This document shows positions 54,216 through 64,000 of a DNA stretch of 64,000 nt, in pieces (the first letter of the stretch is position 1; the number at the start of each line of letters is the position of its first letter). The translations under genes and the position numbers were made by a program. The stretch is taken from positions 434,001 to 498,000 of the forward strand of contig CAVQVS010000009.1 in NCBI GenBank assembly GCA_963717215.1. Reading direction: 5' to 3'. The notes beneath the pieces were generated by a model. That model ran no database searches. It had not been told where the DNA came from and was given only the letters and a program-made list of their open reading frames with translations. This stretch comes from Roseiarcus sp963717215. GTDB taxonomy: Bacteria; Pseudomonadota; Alphaproteobacteria; Rhizobiales; Beijerinckiaceae.

Positions 54216-55800
54216 TTCAGTTGCACTCTCCATTCCCGTCAAACATATCCGCAACATCCTTTGTGTCTTCCCGGCGTACACCCCGTCCTTCGGCACTTTT
54301 GCCCACGCGTTTGAGCTTGTGCCGGGTGTGCGGGCGTTCATGCCGCCTCAGGGTTTGCTGATCGTCGCTGCCTATCTACCCAAACGTTGGCAGGTCCGAT
54401 TCATCGACGAGAATATCGAGCGCGCAGAGCCCTCGGACTTTGCGTGGGCCGATGTCGTCTTCGTTGGCGGCATGCATATTCAGTTGCCTCAAATCCGCGA
54501 TATCCATCACCGCGCCAAGACATGCAACAAGCTCACGGTTCTTGGCGGTTCCGCCGTTTCAAGCAGTCCCGAAACCTACCCAGAATTTGACTATCTGCAC
54601 ATCGGGGAGATTGGCGACGCGACTGATGAGCTGATCGCAACGCTTGACGACAGTCTTGAACCGCCCGCAGCCCAACGGGGATTTGAAACTCGTGAGCGGC
54701 TACCGCTGTCCAGCTTCCCGCTTCCCCTCTATGACGCTGTCCCACTCGCGCGCTATTTGATCGGCTCGATGCAGTTCTCCAGCGGCTGCCCTTATCGGTG
54801 CGAATTCTGCGACATCCCGGCCCTCTATGGCCGCCAGCCGCGCTTCAAGTCGCCCGAGCAACTTCTGTCCGAGCTCGACGCCTTCATCTCCCAACCCGAT
54901 CATCCGCCCGTTATCTATCTCGTCGACGACAATTTCATCGGCAACCGCAAAGCGGCGCGCGATCTGCTGCCGCATCTGATCGACTGGCAGAAGCAGCGGG
55001 GATATCCACTGCAGTTCGCCTGTGAGGCGACGCTGAACATTGCAAAGCAAATCGACATTCTCGCGCTTATGCGTGAGGCCGGTTTCCTCACAGTTTTCGT
55101 GGGAATCGAAACGCCGGAGTCTGAGGTTCTGGCCGGAATAGACAAAGCTCATAACGCATCCCTGCCCATGCTCGAGGCCATCGAGACCCTGAACCGGCAC
55201 GGTCTCGAAGTGACCTCCGGCATCATCATGGGGCTCGATCTCGAGACGGATGACTCGGAGGCGAGATTGATCGAGTTCATCGATCGTTCGCAGATACCGA
55301 TCTTCACCATCAATGTCCTGCAAGCTTTGCCGAAAACGCCGCTCTGGGACAGACTGGCGCGTGAGGGTCGCCTGATCACCGACCCAGATCAAGACTCGAA
55401 TGTAAAATTCCTTCGCCCGCGCGGCAAAGTGTTGGCGAGTTGGCGTCGCACAATCGCTTATGCCTACACGCCGGAGCGCCTCTTTGCCCGCTTCCGCTAT
55501 CAGGTTGATGCGACCTATGCGAACCGGCTGCGCTTGCCTGCAAAAGGCAAGCTGACAAAGATGAACTTGAAGCGCGGCGCTGTGCTCGCCTGGAATATTG
55601 TTTGGCGAATAGGGATCTTGTCGAACTACCGAGTGGCGTTCTGGAAGGCGGCGTGGCACGCGCTGCGACGCGGCCAAATCGAGGCAATCTTTGGCATGGG
55701 TTTTGTCGCGTGGCACCTCATCCAGTTTACGCAGGAGGCCTTAGGCGGCCGGCAAAACGCCTCCTTTTACGCGGCCAAGCAATTCTCGACCGAAGCTTAA
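54193..55800 (+). CDS. hpnP: Hopanoid C-2 methylase (B12-binding radical SAM protein)
   Basis: A 535-residue protein from the ATG at 54193 (ATGs at 54094 and 54181 lie in the preceding gene). An N-terminal B12-binding domain has FVGGMHIQLPQIRDIHHRA and LGGSAVSSSPETYPEFDYLH. The radical-SAM cluster is C199, C203 and C206 in SSGCPYRCEFCDIPALYGR, followed by DDNFIGNRKAARDLLPHL and GIETPESEVLAGID. The order and wording match HpnP, which adds a methyl group at C-2 of hopanoids. It probably shares an operon with hpnN. Confidence 0.9.
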   Translation: MATVYGPSSVALSIPVKHIRNILCVFPAYTPSFGTFAHAFELVPGVRAFMPPQGLLIVAAYLPKRWQVRFIDENIERAEPSDFAWADVVFVGGMHIQLPQIRDIHHRAKTCNKLTVLGGSAVSSSPETYPEFDYLHIGEIGDATDELIATLDDSLEPPAAQRGFETRERLPLSSFPLPLYDAVPLARYLIGSMQFSSGCPYRCEFCDIPALYGRQPRFKSPEQLLSELDAFISQPDHPPVIYLVDDNFIGNRKAARDLLPHLIDWQKQRGYPLQFACEATLNIAKQIDILALMREAGFLTVFVGIETPESEVLAGIDKAHNASLPMLEAIETLNRHGLEVTSGIIMGLDLETDDSEARLIEFIDRSQIPIFTINVLQALPKTPLWDRLAREGRLITDPDQDSNVKFLRPRGKVLASWRRTIAYAYTPERLFARFRYQVDATYANRLRLPAKGKLTKMNLKRGAVLAWNIVWRIGILSNYRVAFWKAAWHALRRGQIEAIFGMGFVAWHLIQFTQEALGGRQNASFYAAKQFSTEA

Positions 55801-55955
55801 GCTGGGAACTCGCCGGTGGTGCTCTCCTTCCGTTTGGGAATGCGCAAGTTGCGGAGGAATCACCCGGCTTGGGTCATGTTCAGAGCGTGGCGCCTAAGTT
55901 AAGCTGGGTCGGTAGTGGGTTCAGCGCTCTGACGTCTCGTTTAGGAGTCGACCCA

Positions 55956-56231
55956 GTGGGGTTCGTGTTCGCCTGCGGCTATTGCGAGACGCACTTGAAA
56001 GGCCCGGCTGATCCTAGTTTCGACAGCATCTTCAAATGCACGTCGTGCGGGCAAGCTGAGACATTCGATAACGTGAAACCGATCGTCGCCGAGTTTCTCA
56101 AGGAGGGCGCGCGTGCCAAAATCGAGCAAATGCTTCGAGCCGTGGCGAGCCATGAAGGGGGCCTCGCATACAGCGATGCATCCCGCCTAAAAGGCGTCTA
56201 TCGCTTTATCGCGCTCGAGGCAGACATCTGA
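55956..56231 (+). CDS. Small zinc-ribbon hypothetical protein
   Basis: A 91-residue protein from a GTG with AGGAG eight bases before it. Two cysteine pairs, CGYC near residue 6 and CTSC near residue 25, form a probable zinc ribbon, followed by a helical region (DNVKPIVAEFLKEGARAKIE). I recognise no named family. It lies between hpnP and glgE, 155 bases past hpnP. Confidence 0.65.
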   Translation: MGFVFACGYCETHLKGPADPSFDSIFKCTSCGQAETFDNVKPIVAEFLKEGARAKIEQMLRAVASHEGGLAYSDASRLKGVYRFIALEADI

Positions 56232-56361
56232 CATGAGGCTCATGCTCTGGCGGCGGGCCCACAATCGCGGGCAGTGATATTCGAATGGAACAAAAGACTC
56301 GCCGTGAACTTATTCTGACGAGGCGCGCTGAGGCCCACTTGGGAAGCCGGACGAGACGCCG

Positions 56362-59300
56362 ATGCGACGCGCATATTCAATCCCGGCCTCCGCGCTCCAA
56401 AGCGTAAGTGAGTGGAATTCCGTCCTCGCAACCTCGGCTGCGCTCGGCTTTGACACTCTTGCTATAGCTCCCTTGAACGGTGACTCTTTCGCCGACGCGG
56501 TCACCACAGAGCTCGATTTTGCCAAACTCGTTTCTTTGGCCGCCGAGCGGTCGCTGCAGATCATCCTCGATGTTCGGATCTCGTCCGTGCTCGCGACGAG
56601 TCCGGTGGCTCGGATGCTGGGACTTTCCAGGAGCGACATGGGAGCGCGCGATCCTAGGGTTGCGCCCGCCGAAAGGCAGAACCTATCGATCCCGTTCTCC
56701 GATGATGTAAAGGCCCAAACCTGGATCAACGCGCTAAGAACAAGACTGCTCGAACTCCAAGAACTCGGCATCGCCGGCTTTTGCTGCCGCCCGGGACCGG
56801 ACACGCCGGGATGGATTTTTTCCCCACTCGCGGAGGGCGATCTAAGCCAAGCGGGCAATGCGCGAATTTCGCTCTGGGCAAGCGTCGCTCGAACTCGATG
56901 CTCTTCCCAAATTTGAGGGCTTCACGGGAGTTTTCCTACCGGCGGTCAACCTCTTTGAAGCGGGGCGACTCGCCCAAATCGCAGAGGCCTCCCGTGTTTG
57001 CGGCGAACTCATTTTGTCGTCGCAAGGACCGCTCCTGGATAGACGAGAACATACAGACCAGGCGGCCCTTCAAAGGCGCTCGAAATTTCTGCTCTGGGCG
57101 TCAGCTGCGATAGGCGACGGAATTCTCGTTCCGATGGGCTTCGAATACGGCCTCGACGACCGCCTCGCCCATCCGGTCGACGCCGCGAAAAGCTGGTTCG
57201 AGCTTGCGGCGAAGCGTAATTTCGATCTCAGCGAAGAAATCGCCGCCGCCAACGCATTCGTCGCGACCCGGAGCGGGCAGTTCAAGTCTTCGGCCCTCGC
57301 CCCACTTTGGCCTGCGGGCGCGTCCCAAATTCTGGCGGCGGTCCAACGTTCGGACGACAAGACGCGGATACGGGTTATGCTCGCCAATGCGGCAATGGAT
57401 CGGGACGTTTCCCTGCCTGCCTTGTCCGTTTCGCGCGAGATCGGCGAATTCTTGCCGCTCAAGGACGTGCTGCGACCCGGGCCTAATCTCGCGCCGGACG
57501 AAGTGTTGAGGCTGCGGGCGGGAGAGGTACGCATTCTCGAAGGCTGCCGCGCGACGATCATCCGCTCAAGCGAACCTCATGCGCTGCCAGACAACGCAAT
57601 ATCCGCGCCTCGTCTCATTATCGAGGCCGTGACGCCAACCGTCGACGGCGGTCGCCATCCGGTGAAGCGGATCGTCGGCGACGCTGTTCATGTCGAATGC
57701 GACGCCTATGGCGAGGGGCATGATCCGATCGAGGTTGCGCTTCGCTGGCGCGCCTCAGACGAAGCCGATTGGCGCGAGACGCGGATGACGGCGTTGGGCA
57801 ACGACCGATGGGCGGGCAACCTGCCCCTCGAACGTGTCGGGCGCTATCTATTCACGATCGAGGCCTGGCGCGATGAGTTCGCCATTTATCGCAGCGAGCT
57901 GTATAAGAAGTACGGAGCAGGCATTCCCGTTGTGCTCGAGCTGAAAGAGGGGGAGGCCCTTCTTTCTCATGCTCTCGGCCGCGCCAGCGGAGTGGACGCC
58001 GCGCGGCTAAAGACGGTCACGGAACGCCTAAAGGCGGCCGATGATCCCGGCCGAGTCGCCCTTCTGCTCGCCGAGGAAACGGCAGAGATGTACGCCGCCG
58101 CGGATTCTCCCGCATTCAGGGTCCAACTCGACGCGCCGTTTGCAATCAACTCGGAACGCAGAACGGCGGAATTCGCTAGCTGGTACGAACTCTTTCCCCG
58201 TTCTCAGAGCGGCGATCCGCAGCGCCACGGGACCTTTGATGATGTGATCCGCCGGCTGCCGGCCATCCACGACATGGGCTTCGACGTCGTCTATTTTCCG
58301 CCCATTAACCCGATCGGCAAGACCAATCGAAAGGGTCGAAACAACACGCTCAAGGCCGGCCCTAACGATCCGGGTAGCCCTTACGCCATCGGTTCGGCGG
58401 AAGGTGGCCACGATGCAATTCATGCTGAGCTCGGAACCTTCGAGGATTTTCAAGTTCTTCTGTCAGAAGCGCGGAAGCTCGATATCGAAATCGCCCTTGA
58501 TTTCGCCATCCAGGCCTCGCCCGATCATCCCTGGCTCAAGCAGCATCCTGAATGGTTCTCCTGGCGCCCCGACGGGACGATCCGCTACGCAGAGAATCCG
58601 CCGAAAAAGTACGAGGACATTGTCAATTTCGACTTCTACGCGGAGGGCGCGAAGCCCGCGCTCTGGATCGCGCTCAGGGATACCATCCTCTTCTGGATCG
58701 ACCGGGAAGTTCTACTCTTCCGCGTCGACAACCCTCATACGAAACCTCTCCCGTTCTGGGAGTGGATGATCGATGACATCCGGCGGGAGCATCCAGATGT
58801 CATCTTTCTCGCGGAGGCGTTCACCCGTCCCAAGGTTATGTACCAGCTCGCCAAGGCGGGCTTCTCTCAGAGCTACACGTATTTCACCTGGCGCAACACG
58901 AAGTCAGAGCTGACCTCATACCTGACTGAATTAAATAGCGAGCCTTTAGCCTGGTTCTTCCGGCCGCACTTCTTCGTCAATACGCCCGACATCAATCCAG
59001 ACTTTTTACAGAATGCGCCGCGTTCCGCCTTTCTGATCCGCGCCGCCCTAGCCGCGACGCTATCCGGACTGTGGGGGGTCTACAACGGCTTCGAGCTCTG
59101 CGAAGGCGAGCCTGACTCGCAGAGAAAAGAATACGCCAACAGCGAAAAATATGAGATCCGCGCCTGGGACTGGGAACGTCCCGACAATATCATTGGGGAA
59201 ATAACCGCGCTAAACCGAATTAGACGCGAGAACCCCGCGCTGCACTCTCATCTCGGCCTATCGTTTCAGAACGCCTTGAACGAGAACGTCGTGTTCTTCG

Positions 59301-59530
59301 AAAAGGCGAGCACCGACCGGCAGAATGTCGTTCTCGTTGCGATCAGTCTCGATCCCGGAGTTGCGCAGGAAGCGGACATCGAAATTCCGCTCTGGAAATT
59401 TGGCTTGTCCGACCATGACACGTTGAGGGCCGAAGACCTGATGCGCGAGCGCGAAATCGTCTGGAGCGGGAAGCATCAGCATATTCGGCTCGAACCGGAA
59501 CTTCCCTTCGCCATTTGGCGGATCGGCTAA
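56362..59530 (+). pseudogene. glgE: Alpha-1,4-glucan:maltose-1-phosphate maltosyltransferase with N-terminal extension, one frameshift
   Basis: The first frame (MRRAYSIPASALQSVSEWNS, with amylase-like FDTLAIAPLNGDSF) runs to about 56880. The remaining about 880 residues are in the next frame (SLELDALPKFEGFTG onward). Removing one base at about 56880 gives exactly 1055 residues. The GlgE part has DVVYFPPINPIGKTNRKGRN, the nucleophile Asp in LLFRVDNPHTKPLPFWEW and the acid Glu in VIFLAEAFTRPK. The N-terminal half-amylase domain is usual in Hyphomicrobiales. GlgE extends alpha-glucan from maltose-1-phosphate made by the next gene. One extra base in so conserved a gene may be a sequence error. 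Confidence 0.88.
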
Positions 59531-59540
59531 AGGGCGAAGC

Positions 59541-62500
59541 ATGGCACGAAGACCGAAGTCACAGCTCACCAAGGATCCGCTCTGGTACAAGGACGCGGTC
59601 ATCTACCAGTTGCACATCAAATCTTTTTTCGACGCCAATGACGACGGTATCGGCGACTTCTCCGGTCTCAACGCCAAACTCGACTATATTGAGAGTCTAG
59701 GGGTTAATGCGATCTGGCTTCTCCCGTTCTATCCGTCGCCCAGGAAGGACGACGGCTATGACATCGCCGGATATTACGCGGTAAGTCCTGATTACGGGTC
59801 GATCGCCGAATTTAAGGATTTCGTCGCCGCCGCGCATGCGCGCGGCATCCAAGTCATCATCGAGCTCGTTATCAACCACACTTCCGACCAGCATCCTTGG
59901 TTCCAGAGAGCGCGCGCGAGCAAACCCAAGTCGGCAGCCAGGAATTATTATGTCTGGTCGGACACCGACAAACGGTACGCCGACACCCGCATCATCTTTG
60001 TCGACACCGAGAAGTCGAACTGGACATGGGATCCGGTGGCGAACGCCTTTTTCTGGCATCAATTCTATTCCCATCAGCCTGACCTCAACTTCGACAATCC
60101 AAAGGTGCTGAAAGAAGTTCTTGCCGCCATGCGCTTCTGGCTCGACATGGGAGTCGACGGTCTCAGGCTCGACGCCATTCCCTACCTAATCGAGCGGGAG
60201 GGAACTTCGAGCGAGAATCTTCCCGAGACGCACAAGATTCTCAAGCAAATCCGCGCGGAACTGGATCGACAGTACCAAGACAAGATGCTGCTCGCGGAAG
60301 CCAATCAATGGCCCGAAGACGTTCAGCTCTACTTCGGCGACGGGGACGAATGCCACATGGCGTTTCACTTTCCCCTGATGCCACGCATGTACATGGCCAT
60401 CGCCAAGGAGGATCGCTTTCCAATCACGGACATCCTTCGCCAGACCCCAGACCTTCCGCCCAGCGCCCAGTGGGCGATCTTTCTTCGCAATCACGACGAG
60501 CTGACGCTCGAAATGGTGACCGACGCGGAGCGCGACTATTTGTGGGACACTTATGCGTCAGACCGCCGCGCCCGGCTTAATCTCGGCATAAGACGTAGGC
60601 TCGCGCCGCTTCTGCAGCATGACCGGCGGCGGATCGAGCTCATGAACGGCCTCCTTTTGTCGATGCCGGGCACGCCCGTGGTTTACTACGGCGATGAGAT
60701 CGGTATGGGCGACAACGTCCATCTTGGGGACCGTGACGGCGTTCGAACCCCAATGCAGTGGACGGAAGACCGTAACGGTGGGTTTTCCCGAGCGGATCCC
60801 GGCAGCATGGTGCTCCCGCCGATCATGGACTCGGTGTACGGATACGCGGCGCTCAACGTCGAGGCGCAGACCAGAGACCAGCACTCGCTGTTGAACTGGA
60901 TGCGGCGCATGCTCACTTTGCGGCGCAGCCACAAAGTTTTTGGCCGTGGCGTTTTCCAATTCCTCTATCCGAGAAACCGGCGCATTCTCGCTTATACTAG
61001 AGAATACGACGGCGAAACGGTACTGTGCGTCGCAAATCTCGCGCGCACCCCACAGGCGGTCGAGCTGGATCTCGCGGCCTATGCAGGGCGAGTTCCGATC
61101 GAGCTGACCGGACCGTCTTCGTTTCCTCCGATCGGGCAGCTTAATTATCTTCTGACCCTTCCGCCCTACGCGTTCTACTGGTTCGAGCTGAAAGCCTCCA
61201 CTGAGGCCGCGCCGAGTTGGCGCGACGACCCACCCGAGCAACTGCCTGAATTCCAGACCCTGGTGGTGCGCGAAAGCCTGCGTGAGCTTCTCGGGGAGCG
61301 CCATTCGGCGACAATTCTGCAAGATCTCCTTCCGGCTTATCTTCAGCGTCGGCGTTGGTTCGCGTCGAAAAACGAGGCCATCTCGAGCGTGCGCATCGCC
61401 TACGCCGCGCCGGTTCCCGACAATCGCGAGATCATGCTCACTGAGATTGAGGTGAAGCTTCGCGACCGCGCTGAGCGCTACCTCGTGCCTGCGGGCATTG
61501 CTTGGGAAGGCGCAACCGCACAAGCGCTGCCCCAACAACTTGCCATGGCGAGGGTAAGACGGGGGCGAAGGGTCGGCTACATCACAGATGCTTTTTCCGT
61601 TGAGGCCTTACCGCGCGCGATCATGGGGTGGCTGCGCGTGCGCGCGGTGTTCCCGATGGATGAGGGAGAGATCCGCTGCTTAGGCGAGCCCGGGATCGAC
61701 GCGCTGCCGGATCAGAGCCAGGGACCTATCCGTTGGCTCGCGACCGAACAGTCGAACAGTTCGCTAATCATCGGCAACGCGGCGATGATCAAACTCATTA
61801 GACGCGTCTCGCCCGGCGTGCATCCGGAAGCGGAAATGACACGACGCCTCACGCTTTGCGGTTTCGCAAATGCGCCGCAGCTTCTGGGCGAGATCATTCG
61901 GGTCGATACGAAGGGTATTCCGAGCACGCTCTTCATTATCCAGAGCGCCATCCCCAACCAGGGCGACGCTTGGACCTGGATTCTCGACAATCTCCGCCGC
62001 GCGCTCGAAGACGCCGCGCTCGAGGAGGAGACGGGCGACCGTTCATCGCACACCTTCAGTCTCGTCAACAACTTCGTGGCGGCGGTCGGCAAGAGGCTCG
62101 GTGAAATGCATGTCGCCCTCGCCGCCGAAACCAACGATCCGGCCTTCACCCCGGAAGTCGCCGACGACAAGGTGATATCCCGCTGGGTGAAGGATGCGAC
62201 GGAACAGGTCGAACGCAGCATGGGCGAACTCGAGCGCGCACAGGCAGCGTTAAACCCCGAGCGTCAGGCGCTCGCCGATGCCGTGCTCAAGCGCAAAGCT
62301 GATCTTATCGCCGGCCTGCCAGCTCTCGCTGAGCACGGCCGTGGCGGCCTATCGATCCGCATCCATGGAGATTTTCATCTCGGTCAGATCCTCGTCTCAC
62401 AGTCGGACGCCTACATCATCGATTTCGAGGGCGAGCCTCTGCGCTCCCTTGAGCAGCGCCGCCGGAAAACGACGCCATTGCGGGACGTCGCCGGCTTTCT

Positions 62501-62831
62501 CCGCTCACTCGACTACGCCTCGGCCTCTTTTGAATTGCCGGAGGGCGACGCAACTCCACAGATCGTACGCGATCGCCGCGAGCGGCTCCTGACCCAGTTC
62601 CGGCGAGAATCGACCACCGCGTTCCTGCTGGCCTATTGGCATGCCGTCAAAGGTGAAGAAAGGCTCGGCCTGGGCCCGGCGAAAGAGCCGCTTCTCAATC
62701 TGATGATGCTGGAGAAAGCGGCTTATGAAATCAGCTATGAGGCCGCCAATCGGCCCAATTGGCTAGCCATCCCGCTTCGCGGCTTCGCGGCTGCGGCCAA
62801 TCGCCTGAGAAAGGGCGGGGGCCGCGCATGA
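59541..62831 (+). CDS. treS: Trehalose synthase-maltokinase fusion
   Basis: A 1096-residue fusion. Residues 1-560 are trehalose synthase of family GH13: WYKDAVIYQLHIKSFFDAND, the nucleophile Asp in GVDGLRLDAIPYLIERE, the acid Glu in MLLAEANQWPEDV and FLRNHDELTLEMV. Residues about 600-1096 are a Pep2/Mak maltokinase, with the kinase-like IRIHGDFHLGQILVS and YIIDFEGEPLRS. Together they turn trehalose into maltose and then maltose-1-phosphate for GlgE. The gene starts 10 bases after glgE and its stop overlaps glgB (ATGA). Confidence 0.93.
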   Translation: MARRPKSQLTKDPLWYKDAVIYQLHIKSFFDANDDGIGDFSGLNAKLDYIESLGVNAIWLLPFYPSPRKDDGYDIAGYYAVSPDYGSIAEFKDFVAAAHARGIQVIIELVINHTSDQHPWFQRARASKPKSAARNYYVWSDTDKRYADTRIIFVDTEKSNWTWDPVANAFFWHQFYSHQPDLNFDNPKVLKEVLAAMRFWLDMGVDGLRLDAIPYLIEREGTSSENLPETHKILKQIRAELDRQYQDKMLLAEANQWPEDVQLYFGDGDECHMAFHFPLMPRMYMAIAKEDRFPITDILRQTPDLPPSAQWAIFLRNHDELTLEMVTDAERDYLWDTYASDRRARLNLGIRRRLAPLLQHDRRRIELMNGLLLSMPGTPVVYYGDEIGMGDNVHLGDRDGVRTPMQWTEDRNGGFSRADPGSMVLPPIMDSVYGYAALNVEAQTRDQHSLLNWMRRMLTLRRSHKVFGRGVFQFLYPRNRRILAYTREYDGETVLCVANLARTPQAVELDLAAYAGRVPIELTGPSSFPPIGQLNYLLTLPPYAFYWFELKASTEAAPSWRDDPPEQLPEFQTLVVRESLRELLGERHSATILQDLLPAYLQRRRWFASKNEAISSVRIAYAAPVPDNREIMLTEIEVKLRDRAERYLVPAGIAWEGATAQALPQQLAMARVRRGRRVGYITDAFSVEALPRAIMGWLRVRAVFPMDEGEIRCLGEPGIDALPDQSQGPIRWLATEQSNSSLIIGNAAMIKLIRRVSPGVHPEAEMTRRLTLCGFANAPQLLGEIIRVDTKGIPSTLFIIQSAIPNQGDAWTWILDNLRRALEDAALEEETGDRSSHTFSLVNNFVAAVGKRLGEMHVALAAETNDPAFTPEVADDKVISRWVKDATEQVERSMGELERAQAALNPERQALADAVLKRKADLIAGLPALAEHGRGGLSIRIHGDFHLGQILVSQSDAYIIDFEGEPLRSLEQRRRKTTPLRDVAGFLRSLDYASASFELPEGDATPQIVRDRRERLLTQFRRESTTAFLLAYWHAVKGEERLGLGPAKEPLLNLMMLEKAAYEISYEAANRPNWLAIPLRGFAAAANRLRKGGGRA

Positions 62832-64000
62832 CGATCGGTCAGGATTGCCTGGTTGGGATCGACGCAGGGGCGGTGCAGGCGCTCGTCGATGGGCGGCATG
62901 GCGATCCGTTCTCCATCCTTGGTCCACACGGCCGCGGTTCGACGTCGATCGTGCGCGCGCTCGCGCCGGGCGCTCAAGCGATCGATGTGGTCGCGCGCGA
63001 GGATTCAAGCCTCCTCGGCCGCCTCGAGCTCGCACATCCCGGCGGCCTTTTCGCTGGTCCTGTTGCGGGTAATCGCCCCTACGTTCTGCGCGTCAGCTGG
63101 GACAATGCGGTCCAGGAGACGGAAGATCCGTATAGCTTTGGCCTTCTGCTTGGCGAGCTCGATCTGCATCTGATCGCCGAGGGTACGCATTACGAGCTCG
63201 GACGTTGCCTCGGGGCGCAGGCGATGACGATCGGCGGCGTCGAGGGCGTGCGCTTCGCAGTCTGGGCGCCCAACGCACGCCGCGTGTCGGTGGTCGGCAG
63301 CTTCAACACCTGGGACGGCCGCCGGCACCCGATGCGGGTGCGCCACGAGGCTGGCGTCTGGGAATTGTTCGTTCCACGTATCGGACCGGGAGCGCTGTAC
63401 AAATACGAGATCCTCGGTCCGGACGGAGCCCTACTCGCGCAGAAGGCCGATCCGGTGGCGCGCGAAAGCGAGGCTTCGCCCGGCACCGCCTCAATCGTCG
63501 CCTCGAACGAACCGTTCGTGTGGTCGGACGAGGTCTGGATCGCGGACAGAATGTCGCGGCAGAACGTCGATTCTCCCTTATCGTTTTACGAGGTTCACGC
63601 AGGATCCTGGCTACGGATTGTCGAGGAGGATTTTCGAAGCCTTACCTGGATGGAGATGAGCGAGCGGCTCGTGCCCTATATGGTTGAAATGGGATTCACG
63701 CATCTCGAGTTTCTGCCGATCGCTGAATATCCCTTCGGCAACTCGTGGGGCTATCAGCCGCTCGGCCTCTTCTCTCCGACCGGACGCTATGGCCCAGCGG
63801 AGGAGTTCGCCGCACTAGTCGATCGCTGTCATAGCGCGGGAATCGGCGTCGTCGTCGATTGGGTCCCAGCCCACTTTCCGACCGACGTCTGGGGCCTCGC
63901 CCGCTTCGACGGCACTCCCCTCTACGAGCATCCAGATCCGCGCGAGGGCTTTCAGAGAGATTGGAACACTTACCTTTACAATCTCAGCCTCAATCAGGTG
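62828..64000 (+). CDS. glgB: 1,4-alpha-glucan branching enzyme, 5' part
   Basis: The frame from the ATG at 62828, overlapping the treS stop, is open for 391 codons to the window end. The first about 110 residues form the extra N-terminal beta domain of long GlgB proteins. The CBM48-type module follows (VRFAVWAPNARRVSVVGSFN), then the GH13 opening (SFYEVHAGSWLR, THLEFLPIAEYPFGNSWGYQ, SPTGRYGPAEEFAALVD). The catalytic Asp and Glu lie beyond the edge. It branches the glucan made by GlgE. Confidence 0.92.
   Translation, partial: MTIGQDCLVGIDAGAVQALVDGRHGDPFSILGPHGRGSTSIVRALAPGAQAIDVVAREDSSLLGRLELAHPGGLFAGPVAGNRPYVLRVSWDNAVQETEDPYSFGLLLGELDLHLIAEGTHYELGRCLGAQAMTIGGVEGVRFAVWAPNARRVSVVGSFNTWDGRRHPMRVRHEAGVWELFVPRIGPGALYKYEILGPDGALLAQKADPVARESEASPGTASIVASNEPFVWSDEVWIADRMSRQNVDSPLSFYEVHAGSWLRIVEEDFRSLTWMEMSERLVPYMVEMGFTHLEFLPIAEYPFGNSWGYQPLGLFSPTGRYGPAEEFAALVDRCHSAGIGVVVDWVPAHFPTDVWGLARFDGTPLYEHPDPREGFQRDWNTYLYNLSLNQV

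Overview
The window looks like a chromosomal segment of an alphaproteobacterium of the order Hyphomicrobiales (Rhizobiales). This is inferred from high GC, a hopanoid C-2 methylase (HpnP), a hopanoid-type RND transporter (HpnN), the GlgE/TreS-maltokinase/GlgB set, alphaproteobacterial PEP-CTERM proteins and a soluble di-iron monooxygenase cluster of propane-monooxygenase type. A Beijerinckiaceae/Methylocystaceae-like methylotroph or gaseous-alkane user is plausible but not proven by the sequence. No rRNA, tRNA or CRISPR array was seen.

1-17.5 kb is an exopolysaccharide locus: an outer-membrane export lipoprotein (cut by the window edge), a SAM methyltransferase, a PhyH-type dioxygenase, a Gfo/Idh/MocA dehydrogenase, a GMC oxidoreductase, an O-antigen-ligase-type polymerase, a Wzz-type chain-length protein, an ABC flippase, a separate BY-type tyrosine kinase, four tandem paralogous family-2 glycosyltransferases and a membrane-anchored glycoside hydrolase. 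18-19.6 kb holds a PEP-CTERM protein and an SseB-like protein.

19.6-31.5 kb is a propane-monooxygenase-type cluster. A divergent AcoR-like sigma-54 activator faces an alcohol dehydrogenase, two small coupled genes, the monooxygenase (hydroxylase alpha, reductase, hydroxylase beta, coupling protein), an amidohydrolase and a DUF59 gene that both carry several frameshifts, and a dedicated GroEL. A perfect-consensus -24/-12 promoter and two 17-bp dyads spaced three helical turns apart lie in the divergent region. The likely logic is alkane to alcohol (monooxygenase), alcohol to carbonyl (dehydrogenase), with the chaperonin helping hydroxylase assembly.

32-42 kb is a GntR-controlled catabolic island bracketed by two IS6-family transposase remnants. 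It has a decayed hydantoinase, an MFS importer, an arylmalonate-decarboxylase/maleate-isomerase-like enzyme, a secreted Ntn amidase, a cysteine-less hydantoin-racemase homologue, a secreted serine hydrolase, glyoxylate carboligase (gcl) and a truncated hydroxypyruvate isomerase. The same 16-bp palindrome core occurs upstream of the hydantoinase remnant and in the gcl/serine-hydrolase divergent region.

42-49 kb is a junkyard of broken genes: two ParB-type DNA methylase remnants, a displaced roughly 655-bp copy of part of the glycosyltransferase array, a PLD-nuclease pseudogene, a second PEP-CTERM gene and an IS3-family element. 49-56 kb holds small secreted proteins, hpnN, a methyltransferase and hpnP. 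56-64 kb is the trehalose-to-glucan pathway: glgE, a treS-maltokinase fusion and the 5' part of glgB.

Single-base frameshifts recur in genes that otherwise look conserved (a glycosyltransferase, the amidohydrolase, the IS3 transposase, glgE), several of them in short homopolymers. Some of the apparent pseudogenes may therefore be sequencing errors.
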